This document shows positions 1 to 8,788 of a stretch of 64,000 nt of DNA, one piece after another. Under the pieces are notes generated by a model that saw only the letters and a list, made by a program, of their open reading frames with translations, searched no databases and had not been told where the DNA came from. The position numbers were made by a program, and so were the translations under genes. The DNA is from Thiorhodospira sibirica ATCC 700588. Lineage in GTDB: Bacteria > Pseudomonadota > Gammaproteobacteria > Ectothiorhodospirales > Ectothiorhodospiraceae. Numbering within the stretch: position 1 is the stretch's first letter; every line of letters starts with the position of its first letter. The stretch covers positions 2,045,193-2,109,192 of the forward strand of contig NZ_MU255056.1 of assembly GCF_000227725.2 (NCBI RefSeq), given 5' to 3'.

Positions 1-46
1 CCAGCCCGCGCCGGAGTGCGAGTACGACCAGCGGGTGTCCTGGTAA
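1..46 (+). pseudogene. C-terminal end of an IS91-family transposase (cut by window edge)
   Basis: Only the last 14 codons and the TAA stop are visible. The encoded residues end in ECEYDQRVSW and are identical to the C-terminus of the second IS91-family copy that stops at 3979, so the family call rests on that copy. Whether the gene upstream of the window is complete cannot be seen. Confidence 0.8.
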
Positions 47-265
47 AGCAGCTCCCTTGGGCTGCTAGCCCCGCCGTTGCCCGCTTTCCACAACCCAACC
101 CATCGCCCACCGGAAAAACCGTCTCGCCACCCCTTGGCGGGCCGATTTCGGCTGTTTTCGGCCGGATCGGCTGCCGACGCGGCTCCGTCGGGGCTTCCGT
201 CGGGACTTGACAGGCTCACGGATCGAAGGGATATTGCGGTGAAGGCGGTTAGATTTCCTATCCTT
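1..265 (+). repeat. IS91-family 3' end, first copy of a direct repeat
   Basis: This stretch aligns with 3934-4199 in the same orientation with scattered substitutions and about one single-base indel. It covers the transposase C-terminus and roughly 220 bases downstream. Similarity stops abruptly after the shared CCTATCCTTT, which marks the probable element end. The segment around 120-200 holds several short GGCCG/CGGCC palindromes. In IS91-family elements the origin of rolling-circle transposition lies at the 3' end, so this is a candidate ori end; that role is inferred from family knowledge. Confidence 0.8.
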
Positions 266-314
266 TTCCTTATCCTTCCTTAATCATGCAAAGCCATCAC
301 AAAAGGCACTTACC

Positions 315-2264
315 ATGCTTAAAACGCTGACATTAAGAAATCGACTGATCCTGAACCTAAGCCTGACCGGCATCGTTTTTTTACTGATCAGTCTTGGGTA
401 TGTTGCCTATTTGCGCGAAGGACTGGTCACTCAGGCGATTGCTGAGCGCTCTGAAGCTCTGAACAGCGTATTTCAAGAGCGGCTCCAGGCAAAACAAGAG
501 TTTGGGCTTGGGCTTGCAATGACCCTTGCGGGCAGCCCTCTCTACCAAAGCGCACTGCTGGATGGGGATCGCGAGTTGGCCTTCCGGCGTGCGAATGAAT
601 TGGGTGAGCGCTTTTATTCCGACCTGCAGGCTGGCACCGTGAACATGCACATTCATACCGCCGATGGCCGCACCTGGTTACGCAGCTGGTCTCGTGACTT
701 CTTTGATGATGACATTACTTTCAGGCCCACAGTCACTCGCATGATGAGCGAGCGCAGACCCTTTTCTGATGCAACTGAGGTCGGTCGCTCTGGTTTAACC
801 ATTCGCGCGCTGGCACCCATGTTCAGGGATCGCCAGTACATTGGAGCTCTAGAGGTCGCCATGGGGTTTGATGGAATTCGACAAGGGTTTGAAGCAGACG
901 GCCGCCGCTATGTGTTTCTTTTACCTGCCGATATCATTGATGTGGCACCCGGCGTAGCAAATAACACAAAAATCGGAGACTTTTTGGTTGCCAATGATCG
1001 CTGGTTTGGACAGGCAGAACTGGCCTTTGCTCGCAGCCTTGATCAAACCCGCATGATGGCTGACGGGTTCATCCTCAATGACCAGTGGTTTGCTTCAATT
1101 CAAGAAGTCAGAGATGACGCCGGTCGCCTGATTGGCGTTCATGTCTTCGGCGAACCGCCTGAGACCGTGCTGGCCAGTGTCCGTCAGATGACCCAGTTTA
1201 TTGGCTTGCTGATCGGCTTACTGGTATTACTGGTTGTCGGTATGGGCATTGTTTTGGCGCTGATGGTACAGAAAAATATTGTGAGCCTGATTAGTCGCAA
1301 TGTTGAGCAGCTGAATAAAAACAAAAATGATCTGACCCTGCTGCTTGATACAGGCAAAAACCAGGATGAATTATTTGCGCTTTTTTCTGCTTTCAATGAT
1401 TACACCAACACGCTTAAACAGATTTTAGGTGAGGTGTCCCTGACTGCATCGGATTTGAAGGCAGCAACCACAGACCTGGTTCGCCAGGGCGAAGCCAGTC
1501 AGCGCATGGCCGTACAGCAAACAGAAGAGGTGAGTCAGGTCGCCTCTGCCAGTGCAGAAATGTCGGCTTCAGCCACTCAGGTGGCCGCACAAGCCGACTC
1601 GACTCAAGAAGCCGCCAATCAGGCTACGGCCCAAACGCATGAAGGTGTGCAGGTAGTGGGTGACACAGTCAGCGCCATTGATCAGCTGGCTAGCGAAATG
1701 GGCGAACTCCTGACAATCCTATCCCGCTTAGAGCAAGGCAGTGAAAAAATCGGTGATGTGATCAACACCATCGACACCATTGCAGAACAAACCAACCTGC
1801 TCGCATTGAATGCAGCGATCGAAGCAGCCAGAGCTGGTGAGCATGGCCGTGGCTTTGCCGTAGTCGCCGATGAAGTACGCCAACTGGCGAGTAGAACGCA
1901 AGGTGCCACTGGTGAAATACAAACCATCATTCACAGTGTTCAGGATGCAGCAGCGGACGTTTCAAAAGCAATTGAACGTGGTGCAGAAAAGGCAAACCAC
2001 TGCGCCACTCAAGCTCAGCAAGCGGGTGCCGCTCTCAATGGAATTGATGCCAGTGTCAGTCAGGTCAACGAATGGGGGGCACAAATCGCGACAGCTGCCA
2101 GCGAACAAAGCCAGGTCGCAGAAGGGATCAGCTCCAGCCTTGCGCGTATCAATGATTTAGTTGCTGAGTCTTTGGATGAAATGCAAAAGAGCCAAGAGGT
2201 CACTAACAGGCTTGCTGAACGAGCCGACTCACTTAGCCAACTGATCAGCCGTTTTAAGATCTGA
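315..2264 (+). CDS. Methyl-accepting chemotaxis protein with a periplasmic double-Cache-like sensor
   Basis: This 649-residue chemoreceptor would sense a ligand in the periplasm and control CheA in the cytoplasm. An N-terminal membrane helix lies near residues 11-33 and a second near 294-318. Between them is a domain with [14 protein letters not shown], resembling the double Cache 3 type; the exact Cache class is a guess. The cytoplasmic part is a long coiled coil with the highly conserved MCP hairpin [20 protein letters not shown] and [15 protein letters not shown] at about residues 490-520. No che genes are nearby. The gene starts only about 50 bases after an IS91 end, so its native promoter may have been lost, and a group II intron end begins 6 bases after its stop codon. 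Confidence 0.93.
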   Translation: MLKTLTLRNRLILNLSLTGIVFLLISLGYVAYLREGLVTQAIAERSEALNSVFQERLQAKQEFGLGLAMTLAGSPLYQSALLDGDRELAFRRANELGERFYSDLQAGTVNMHIHTADGRTWLRSWSRDFFDDDITFRPTVTRMMSERRPFSDATEVGRSGLTIRALAPMFRDRQYIGALEVAMGFDGIRQGFEADGRRYVFLLPADIIDVAPGVANNTKIGDFLVANDRWFGQAELAFARSLDQTRMMADGFILNDQWFASIQEVRDDAGRLIGVHVFGEPPETVLASVRQMTQFIGLLIGLLVLLVVGMGIVLALMVQKNIVSLISRNVEQLNKNKNDLTLLLDTGKNQDELFALFSAFNDYTNTLKQILGEVSLTASDLKAATTDLVRQGEASQRMAVQQTEEVSQVASASAEMSASATQVAAQADSTQEAANQATAQTHEGVQVVGDTVSAIDQLASEMGELLTILSRLEQGSEKIGDVINTIDTIAEQTNLLALNAAIEAARAGEHGRGFAVVADEVRQLASRTQGATGEIQTIIHSVQDAAADVSKAIERGAEKANHCATQAQQAGAALNGIDASVSQVNEWGAQIATAASEQSQVAEGISSSLARINDLVAESLDEMQKSQEVTNRLAERADSLSQLISRFKI

Positions 2265-2269
2265 AAACG

Positions 2270-2344
2270 ATCGAGTAGGAGGGGGAGTTACCTCCCCCGT
2301 CCTCTCACACCACCGGGCGTACGGTTCCGTACCACGGCGGTTCA
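2270..2344 (-). ncRNA. Group II intron domains V and VI
   Basis: On the minus strand, GAACCGCCGTGGTACGG pairs with a following CCGTACGCCCGGTGGT arm to form the domain V hairpin. It is followed by GTGAGAGG and a GGGGGAGGTAACTCCCCC hairpin matching domain VI, then CTACTCGAT as the 3' terminus. This layout is characteristic of bacterial group II introns. The sequence was recognised by eye; no covariance model was run. Confidence 0.8.
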
Positions 2345-3018
2345 TAAAGTTCCTTTGAGCTGATGGTAACTATCCATCAACGATATCAATCCCAGTTTAT
2401 CAAACAACTTCTTCGGCAACGCCTGATTTAAGTGTGACGCGCCTGCATTCCACCAAGCACCTCGGCCGTTGGTTGCGCTCAACCATGCTCTCTTTTCGTC
2501 CAGCCCCAGACGCATCAGCATTTTCATCCTTGTATTAGGACGTTTCCACTGTCTCCACAGTATTTTGCGAAGGTGTCGTCTGATCCAGCCGTCCAGTTCT
2601 TCAAAGACCTTCTTTACATCAGCATGGCGAAAATAATTCAGCCAGCCCCTGATTTTAGGTGCTAGTACTTGAACGGTTCGCTGGATGCTCCAGCCTTTGG
2701 CTGGACGCATCACTGCCTTGATGTTGCCTTTGAATCTTTGTACGGATTTCGTGGCCGGTTTCAGGCGAGGGTTGATTTTACGAGGGCAAACTGTATAACC
2801 CAGAAACGTTCGTTTCCACGGCCTGTCAACAGCGCTTTTCTCACGGTTAACCTTCAGCTTTAAGCGTTGCTCAAGGAAGATTGTGATTGAGGTTAGCACT
2901 CTTTCCCCTGCCTTTTGGCTTTTGACGTAGATGTTGCAGTCATCGGCATAGCGACAGAAGCTGTGCCCCCTTCGCGTTAACTCCTGATCCAGTTCGTCCA
3001 GCAGGATGTTGGACAGCA
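2342..3018 (-). pseudogene. ltrA: Group II intron reverse transcriptase/maturase, C-terminal fragment
   Basis: The remaining part starts at LLSNILLDELDQEL, within the RT palm, and keeps the catalytic FCRYADD motif, the thumb and the maturase domain X with the RGWLNYFRHAD stretch. The C-terminus WWNAGASHLNQALPKK is of the type seen in proteobacterial intron maturases. The first RT motifs are gone. Computationally the frame stays open into the neighbouring IS91 DNA, giving a spurious 396-codon frame; the upstream residues have no RT similarity. The TGA stop overlaps the start of RNA domain V. Non-functional remnant, family call firm. Confidence 0.85.
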
Positions 3019-3019
3019 G

Positions 3020-3979
3020 CCCCAGGCACGCACCGGGGCCGTGGCCTACATCCACCGGTTCGGTTCCGCGCTGAATGAGCACACGCACTTCCATGTCGTC
3101 GTGATCGACGGCGTGTTCGAGCCCGACCCGGAGCGGGGTGTCCGGTTCATCGCGGCAGAGGCCATCGACGCCGACGCCGTGCGGGTCGTGCAAACGCAGG
3201 TGCGCCGCCGCATCCTGCGGGCATTCGTGCGCCGTGGGCGGATCGATACCCAGACCCGCAAAGAGATGGAAGCGTGGGACCACGGCGGCGGGTTCTCGCT
3301 GGATGCGAGCGTGCGCATCGAGGCCGACGACCGAAAGGGCCTGGAGCGTCTGCTGCGCTACTGCGCTCGTCCTCCCTTCGCCGCCGACCCGCTGGAGGAA
3401 CTCGACCCGCAGCGGCTGATCTATCGCTTGCCCAAACCGGGTCCGGACGGGCGCACCCAGACCATCCTCTCGCCGCTGGAGCTGATCGGCCGCATCGCCG
3501 CACTGGTTCCGCCGCCCCGGCAGCATCGCCATCGGTACTATGGCGTACTCGCCCCAAACTCACCGCTGCGCCCCGCCGTCACCGCTCTGGCACCCGAGGC
3601 TGTAGTCCCGGCGCCGACATCCCACCGGGCGGTGAAAACTGCAGCGGAGGATCTGCCCGCGACCCTCTGGCGGTCTCCCGCCCGCTACCTCTGGGTGATG
3701 CTGCTGGCGCGTATCTACGAGGCGTTTCCGTTGACCTGCCCGCAGTGCGGCGCCCAGATGCGCATCATCGCCTTCATCACCGAGGCGGTGGACGTTCGGG
3801 CCATCCTGGAGCACATCGGCGAACCCGCCACTCCGCCCCGTATCGCCCAGGCGCGGGGTCCGCCGGAGTGGCACGAGGATGCCACGGAGCATGCCATCGC
3901 TGCTGAGGCAGGTTCCGCAGGTGATCCCTACGCCCAGCCCGCGCCGGAGTGCGAGTACGACCAGCGGGTGTCCTGGTAA
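3020..3979 (+). pseudogene. IS91-family (HUH, Y2-type) transposase lacking its N-terminus
   Basis: The frame opens with TGAVAYIHRFGSALNEH, the usual lead-in to the HUH motif, followed by HTHFHVVVIDGVF, whose histidines bind the metal in this nuclease family. RLLRYCARPPFA and the C-terminal domain with LTCPQCGAQMRIIAFITE are also typical. Family members carry an N-terminal zinc-ribbon region of well over 100 residues that is absent here. The GTG at 3041 is just an internal codon, so I treat the gene as broken rather than starting there. Confidence 0.88.
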
Positions 3980-4199
3980 AGCAGCCCAGCTGGGCTGCCA
4001 GCCCTGCCGTTGCCCGATTTCCGGAAACACACCTATCGCCCACCGGGAAATCTGTCTCGCCACCCCTCGGCAGACCGATTTCGGCTGTTTTCGGCCGGAT
4101 CGGCTGCCGACGCGGCTCAGACGGGGCTTTCGTCGGGACTTGACAGGCTCCCGGATCGAAGGGTACATTGCGGTGAAGGCGGTTGGATCTCCTATCCTT
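3934..4199 (+). repeat. IS91-family 3' end, second copy of the direct repeat
   Basis: Counterpart of 1-265. The two copies diverge most just after the transposase stop codon and in a short patch near 4120, and agree in the terminal GAAGGCGGTT and CCTATCCTTT blocks. The divergence shows that they are not a very recent duplication. Confidence 0.8.
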
Positions 4200-4284
4200 T
4201 GGCAACTTCGGCAACAGACAGGTTCGAGGGAGGAAGTAACTTACTCAGAATCTGCTGTTTACGCTCTTCGCTGTAACGCGCCAT
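4200..4284 (-). pseudogene. Transposase N-terminal fragment cut by the IS91 end
   Basis: From an ATG at 4284 the minus strand encodes MARYSEERKQQILSKLLPP and continues to about 4200, where the IS91 end begins. The start matches a common N-terminus of IS3-type helix-turn-helix transposase subunits. Only about 28 codons remain, so the family is probable rather than certain. It records the insertion point of the IS91 element. Confidence 0.6.
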
Positions 4285-4328
4285 GATCAAACCTTTGGCC
4301 CCAACTGGTTAAATTTTGATGATGACAA

Positions 4329-4421
4329 CTATCCTGCCAGAGGGGGCTCGGCTAGTTTCAGGGCTTCCGCTTTAAATTCAGCGGTGTGAGTCTTGCGGGT
4401 CTTTTTGGTTGTAATATTCAC
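4329..4421 (-). pseudogene. IS3-family OrfA N-terminal fragment
   Basis: A GTG start at 4421 on the minus strand opens NITTKKTRKTHTAEFKAEAL followed by KLAEPPLAG and a stop. This is the N-terminal helix-turn-helix start of IS3-family OrfA proteins. The remainder of OrfA and all of OrfB are missing, so this is a relic. Confidence 0.65.
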
Positions 4422-4469
4422 CTCGTTAAGTCATTTTACTCACTTAGCTTGGTGTCCAAAAGTATTGGA

Positions 4470-4649
4470 TCAGATCACTTTCAATCTGGCCATCATGGAC
4501 GCATCCATGCCACAGAATTTGGCTCGCCACTTGTAGAAGGTAGCCGAACTCATGCCATGCTCACGACACAGCTCTGGAACGGGTGCACCGGCTTCGGCTT
4601 GCTTTAAGATTGCCAAGATTTGGCTGTCGCAAAATTTTGATGTTTTCAT
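4470..4649 (-). pseudogene. IS3-family OrfA fragment, 59 residues
   Basis: The minus strand from ATG 4649 encodes MKTSKFCDSQILAILKQAEA and then VPELCREHGMSSATFYKWRA, the classic IS3-family OrfA helix-turn-helix. A TGA after MARLKVI ends it before the leucine zipper, and no OrfB follows. A likely ribosome-binding site, AGGAGA, lies 8-10 bases before the start. It is the most complete of three adjacent transposase remnants, all on the minus strand. Confidence 0.78.
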
Positions 4650-4926
4650 GCAGAATCTCCTGCGTTTATGTTACGAGAAAATTCTACTTTTGACGTCAGT
4701 TATTTTTAGGGTGTAATACCAAGATGGTGGCCAGTGGCAACAAGACCGTGCGTTTTTGTTTTTAGTTGGCAAAAGCTGGAAAGGTCGGAGGTAGAAAAGG
4801 TATGATTATGCACGTCGAGGGTCTTAGATTTTGTTTGTGTAGTGACTTAAATTTTCTAGGAACCCTCACACCTTTTCTAGACGCTCATTATTTTTTCTAC
4901 ACCCTCGAATGCGAAGAGCCAAAAAA
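4650..4926. other. AT-rich spacer with no recognised gene
   Basis: Composition shifts here from the GC-rich background to clearly AT-rich sequence. The two strings TTTTCTAGGAACCCTC and TTTTCTAGACGCTCAT near 4852 and 4876, and nearby CACGTCGAGGGT and CACCCTCGAATG, suggest partly repetitive non-coding DNA. I see no open frame or RNA with family signature. Confidence 0.5.
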
Positions 4927-5764
4927 ATGCACAATGTAGATTCATATTATAATTTAAAAAAAAAGAATAGATGCCAAGATACTTGCGAAAAAACTTTGTG
5001 ATTATGATGTAATTTCTTTCGATGTATTTGACACTTTAATTTTACGTCCTTTTTTTAGCCCAAGAGTCTTGTTTTCCATTATGGAACAAAGGCTAGGGAT
5101 ATATAAATTTGCCAAAATTAGAGTTGACTCTGAAAATGAAATTAGAAAATTAAAACAAGGAAATGAGAATCACGACAACATTACACTATCTGAAATTTAT
5201 AACTTAGTACAAAATAAAACTAATTTAAATGCAAAAGAAACTGAAACTTTAGAATACCAACTAGAGCTAAATTATTGTTTTGCAAACCCATACTTCCAAG
5301 AAGTAATATCTATTTTGAAAAATAACAATAAAAAAATGATAGTTATTTCAGATATGTATTTATCTAAAGAGCAAATTAGTGGCATCCTAAAAACAGCAGG
5401 CTATGAATTTTTCGAAGATATATTTGTTTCTTCTGAACATAATAAGTCAAAGAAAAATGGAAATATATACGAATCAGTCAACGAAAAGTTTCAAAATAAA
5501 AAAATTATTCATATTGGAGACAACTTTTTATCTGATATTGAAAATGCAAGAAAATTCGGCCTAGATGCATATTACTACCCAAATATTAATGAAATTTCTA
5601 GCAAGACACGAATTTCAGGCATGTCATACATTACTGGTAGAGTTTATTCAGCAGTCATTAATAATCATTTATATAATGGCCCTGAAAATTATAGCGACCC
5701 ATACAAACTTGGTTTTATTTATGGTGGAATTTACATACTAAAGTTTCCTAATTCCAGTATATAA
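4927..5764 (+). pseudogene. HAD-superfamily hydrolase, reading frame broken at an A9 tract
   Basis: The main frame carries all HAD motifs: I (SFDVFDTLILR, from about 5015), II (VISDMYLS), a lysine-rich stretch, and IV (IIHIGDNFLSDIENA). This subtype is common in surface-polysaccharide regions. In that frame there is no usual start codon before motif I; the TTG at 5069 would lose the catalytic aspartate. An ATG at 4927 opens MHNVDSYYNLKK in the frame one base off, and the two join smoothly if one A is removed from the A9 at 4956-4964. This could be a mutation, a sequencing error or transcriptional slippage. The C-terminus ends soon after the HAD fold, shorter than relatives with an added domain. 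The gene is strongly AT-rich, unlike its surroundings, indicating transfer. Confidence 0.7.
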
Positions 5765-5952
5765 ATATACAATCAATTGCTTATACGCGCCCGCAAATAT
5801 TAGCTTATCATTAAGCTATAATATACTAATTTAATGTCTTGATGCAAAAATAATTCATAATAAACAACAAAATAGAGTGAATGCGGATAACTTTTGAGCT
5901 ATAATCATAAGCACTAACCCAATGATTAATAGCATAAAAGGATCCGCATCCA

Positions 5953-7203
5953 ATGACTATCCTACAGCGACTTGGTCATCAAATCCAGCACCTTTTTCCA
6001 GCAAACGAACACGGCCAGGAAAGAGCCCACTGGTTCCTTCTGACACTGCAGTCTATCCTGATCCCCATCACTGCATCTAGGACATCTAACCTGCTCCGTA
6101 CCATCGCCACTGTATTCGGGTGCGTGATCCCTCAAAGCCGGTTTTACACGTTTATGGCTTCGAGCAAACTTCCATGGGACCGGATCTGGACTCTGCTATG
6201 GAAAGCCATTCCTGATCCCCTGACTGATGGGCGCTTACTCCTGGCACTGGATGATTCCCTCAACCCAAAGACGGGCAAAAAGATCTTTGCTTGCGAACGC
6301 ACCTTCGATCATGCGGCAAAAACTAACCAAGCCCAATACCCCTGGGCTCAAACCTTGGTCACCATCGGTCTACTCCGGATCATCCACGACCGCTGGGCCT
6401 GTCTGCCCCTCGCTTTCGCATTCTATATGCGAGCCATCACGGTCAAACAGGAGAAACGCACGGTACAAGGCAAATCGCCGACCTTTGCCACCAAATTCGA
6501 ACAAGCCGTTGACCATATTAAGCGCATAGCCACTGTGTTTGTCGAATGCCCCGTGCTTGTCATCGCCGATAGCTGGTTTGGCAACAATGGTTTATGGCAA
6601 CCTTTGCGCTCAGCTTTAGGGTCACGAGCGCAAATCCTGAGTCGTTTGCGGGTCAACAATATTCTTCATGATCTGCCGCCACCTCATTCCCCCGGCTCTC
6701 CGGGACGCCCTCGCAAGTACGGCGAGCGCATCGGCAGTGTGACCATTCAGGCAATCTACCGCAAGAAGGACGCTAAAACCTATACCGTGCATCTCTACGG
6801 CAAACACCGTGAGGTTCAAGCAGCCAGCCAGGTTGTGGTGCTACGCTCGTTACACACTCGAGTGCGTGTCGTTTGGATCTATCGAAAAACTCAATGGCTC
6901 GCCTTGTTCACCACGGATCTTGATCTGACCATTCCCCAGATCATTGAATACTATGGCGCTCGCTGGAAGATCGAAGCCGGCTTTCGCGAAATCAAGCAAG
7001 AGATCGGTAGCGCTCAGACCCAGACTCGCAACCCCGATGCTGTCAATAATCACTTGCATTTTTGCATGATTGCCACCACCATCACCTGGATTTATGGTGC
7101 CTCTCGCCTCAAGGCACCGCCGCGACGTTATGCGACCAACCAGCGCACTGAATATGCATTCGCTGACGTACGTCGGGCCCTCGCCCATGAATTTTCAGAC
7201 TAG
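5953..7203 (+). CDS. IS4-type DDE transposase
   Basis: This 416-residue protein carries out cut-and-paste transposition of its own element. The first catalytic Asp is in LLALDDSLNPKTGKK, the second in CPVLVIADSWFG. The third motif YGARWKIEAGFREIKQEIG fits the Y-(2)-R-(3)-E-(6)-K signature of the IS4 superfamily. The frame appears intact. Terminal inverted repeats could not be resolved. A short inverted pair, ATGCGGAT at 5881 and ATCCGCAT at 5942, lies just upstream of the start. The element separates the AT-rich HAD island from the GC-rich core region starting at 7317. Confidence 0.88.
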   Translation: MTILQRLGHQIQHLFPANEHGQERAHWFLLTLQSILIPITASRTSNLLRTIATVFGCVIPQSRFYTFMASSKLPWDRIWTLLWKAIPDPLTDGRLLLALDDSLNPKTGKKIFACERTFDHAAKTNQAQYPWAQTLVTIGLLRIIHDRWACLPLAFAFYMRAITVKQEKRTVQGKSPTFATKFEQAVDHIKRIATVFVECPVLVIADSWFGNNGLWQPLRSALGSRAQILSRLRVNNILHDLPPPHSPGSPGRPRKYGERIGSVTIQAIYRKKDAKTYTVHLYGKHREVQAASQVVVLRSLHTRVRVVWIYRKTQWLALFTTDLDLTIPQIIEYYGARWKIEAGFREIKQEIGSAQTQTRNPDAVNNHLHFCMIATTITWIYGASRLKAPPRRYATNQRTEYAFADVRRALAHEFSD

Positions 7204-7316
7204 GGTTTTGGGGCAGTTTGCCCAGAATCCAACAAATCCAGGGAAAATCCTCTGATCGCAACTCTCCTGGACTTGGTTGCATGAGAAAAATAGGAAACTT
7301 CAGTTAAAAAAGAATA

Positions 7317-8483
7317 ATGAAACCGCATACTGCAACGCTTGAACAAAATGCCTTGGAGCCGCGCTATCGTGAGATGCGGCGCGTGACGCTGGTGGGGGTG
7401 GCCACGAATCTGAGCCTGTCGGCCACGCAGATTGTCGGCGGGGTATTGAGCCAGTCTCAGGCCTTGATGGCTGATGGGCTGCATACCCTCTCGGATCTGT
7501 TTAGCGATATGGTGGTCTTGCTGGCGGCCCGTCATGCCAATATGGAGGCCGATGAAAATCATCCCTATGGGCACGGGCGCATTGAGACCCTGGGCACGGT
7601 GATTGTCGGGCTGGCCTTGATGGGCGCGGGGCTGGGGATTGGGCTTGATGCCGGGCTGCGTTTGTTCAATCCGGAGACCTTGCTGGCACCGGCGCCCATT
7701 GCGTTGTTTATCGCCTGCCTGGGGATTGTGGCCAAAGAGGGGCTGTATCATTACACCATGCGAGAGGCCAAACGGCTTAATTCCAATATGCTCAAGGCCA
7801 ATGCCTGGCATCATCGCTCGGATGTGATTTCCTCGCTGGTGGTGCTGGTGGGTATCGGCGGTACGCTGGCGGGTTTGCCCTATCTGGATGCGGTGGCGGC
7901 GGTGTTTGTGGCGGCATTGATTGGCGTGATGGGTGGGCGGTTGATCTGGGGCAGTGTCAGCGAGTTGATTGATACCGCGCTGCAGCCTGAAACGGTTGAG
8001 CAGATGCGCCGCCATATTCTGGCGGTTGAGGGTGTCAAGGGTCTGCACCAGTTGCGCACCCGCCGCTCGGGCGGTTCGGTATTTGCGGATGTACACCTGC
8101 AAATCCCGGCGCGCATCAGTGTCTCTGAGGGTCATTTGATTGCGGATCGGGTGCTGGTCACTTTGCGCAAGGCTTACCCGGAACTGAGCGATATCACGGT
8201 ACATATTGACCCGGAGGATGATCAACGCGACACCCCGTGCCGCTCGCTGCCCTTGCGCAGTGAGTTAATCCGCCAGCTGCGTACCCACTGGGCGCAGATT
8301 CCCCAAAGCGAAAAACTCGAAAACGTGATTTTGCACTATCTGGGCGGACGGGTGCATCTGGAGCTCTATCTGCCATTGAGCTGTATCAGCGAGATTGCCG
8401 AGGCCAAAGCCTTGGCTCAACAGCTCAGCGAGGCCAGTAAGCAGGTGCCAGAGATTGATGCGGTGACGGTGTTTTTTCGCTAA
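7317..8483 (+). CDS. Cation diffusion facilitator (CDF) metal exporter
   Basis: A 388-residue inner-membrane antiporter expected to export divalent cations such as Zn, Co or Fe from the cytoplasm. Transmembrane site A shows as ADGLHTLSD in TM2 and HHRSDVISS in TM5; HPYGHGRIE in the first cytoplasmic loop is also family-typical. About six hydrophobic segments precede a C-terminal cytoplasmic domain of roughly 170 residues, longer than the minimal CDF tail. The H-D/H-D site would favour Zn-type ions, but substrate cannot be read off. The ATG has only a poor purine tract upstream. Its start lies 113 bases after the IS4-type transposase. Confidence 0.92.
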   Translation: MKPHTATLEQNALEPRYREMRRVTLVGVATNLSLSATQIVGGVLSQSQALMADGLHTLSDLFSDMVVLLAARHANMEADENHPYGHGRIETLGTVIVGLALMGAGLGIGLDAGLRLFNPETLLAPAPIALFIACLGIVAKEGLYHYTMREAKRLNSNMLKANAWHHRSDVISSLVVLVGIGGTLAGLPYLDAVAAVFVAALIGVMGGRLIWGSVSELIDTALQPETVEQMRRHILAVEGVKGLHQLRTRRSGGSVFADVHLQIPARISVSEGHLIADRVLVTLRKAYPELSDITVHIDPEDDQRDTPCRSLPLRSELIRQLRTHWAQIPQSEKLENVILHYLGGRVHLELYLPLSCISEIAEAKALAQQLSEASKQVPEIDAVTVFFR

Positions 8484-8486
8484 GGC

Positions 8487-8505
8487 TTGCACCATGATTG
8501 TGCAA
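8487..8505. promoter_or_regulatory. NtrC-like binding site upstream of glnA
   Basis: TTGCACCATGATTGTGCAA is an imperfect palindrome close to the NtrC consensus TGCACC-N5-GGTGCA. It sits about 160 bases upstream of a sigma-54 promoter and 285 before glnA, an enhancer-like arrangement known for this gene in enterobacteria. Confidence 0.6.
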
Positions 8506-8646
8506 TAGCCGTGGATATGATCAAGGGCAGTGCAACACGCGCTATCCTTCCCCGCGATGGCTTGGGAGGCAACATCCCGCTACAGGTGGCGAAAATAGCC
8601 GTATCCGCGATATGCCGCGCCATCGCTGCAGCGGTTTAATGTAGGC

Positions 8647-8662
8647 TGGCACGCTTAGTGCT
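8647..8662 (+). promoter_or_regulatory. Sigma-54 promoter of glnA
   Basis: TGGCACGCTTAGTGCT matches the sigma-54 consensus: the -24 GG and -12 GC pairs have the required 10-base spacing. It lies about 127 bases before the glnA start. With the upstream NtrC-like palindrome it predicts nitrogen-limited induction. The rest of 8506-8788 shows no gene. Confidence 0.72.
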
Positions 8663-8788
8663 AATTCTGTCCCAGAACGTTGATGCTGCTCTGGCCTTGC
8701 GGCCTGATCATTGACCCACAAGGCTTGAGCAGATATTGATTTGGTATAACGTTTGTGTCTAACCATCCCTTGAAGGAGCCTCTCCATC

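Larger units (their letters stand above)
2270..3020 (-). mobile_element. 3' half of a group II intron
   Basis: The minus strand carries the C-terminal half of an intron-encoded reverse transcriptase followed directly by an RNA end of group II type (domains V and VI). The last intron bases are CCTACTCGAT, ending at about 2270. The 5' half of the intron, including domains I-IV and the first RT motifs, is missing: at about 3020 the sequence changes abruptly into IS91-family transposase DNA on the opposite strand. The fragment cannot splice or retrotranspose by itself. Confidence 0.85.
3020..4199 (+). mobile_element. 5'-truncated IS91-family element, second copy
   Basis: The segment contains most of an IS91-family transposase and the 3' end that is repeated at 1-265. 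The 5' end, including the element's start and the N-terminal zinc-ribbon coding part, is replaced by the group II intron fragment at about 3020. The 3' boundary at about 4199 abuts a broken transposase gene on the other strand, consistent with the element having inserted there. Confidence 0.85.

Noticed and set aside
2342-3018. Retron or anti-phage reverse transcriptase
   Set aside because: The maturase domain X and the domain V/VI RNA immediately downstream identify a group II intron fragment.
2342-3532. A 396-codon minus-strand frame as one protein
   Set aside because: Only the part up to about 3018 is reverse transcriptase; the rest is the antisense of the IS91 transposase. It is a chimera at an element junction, not a gene.
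5069-5764. HAD protein starting at TTG 5069
   Set aside because: That start would remove motif I with the catalytic aspartate, which is plainly present upstream in the same frame.
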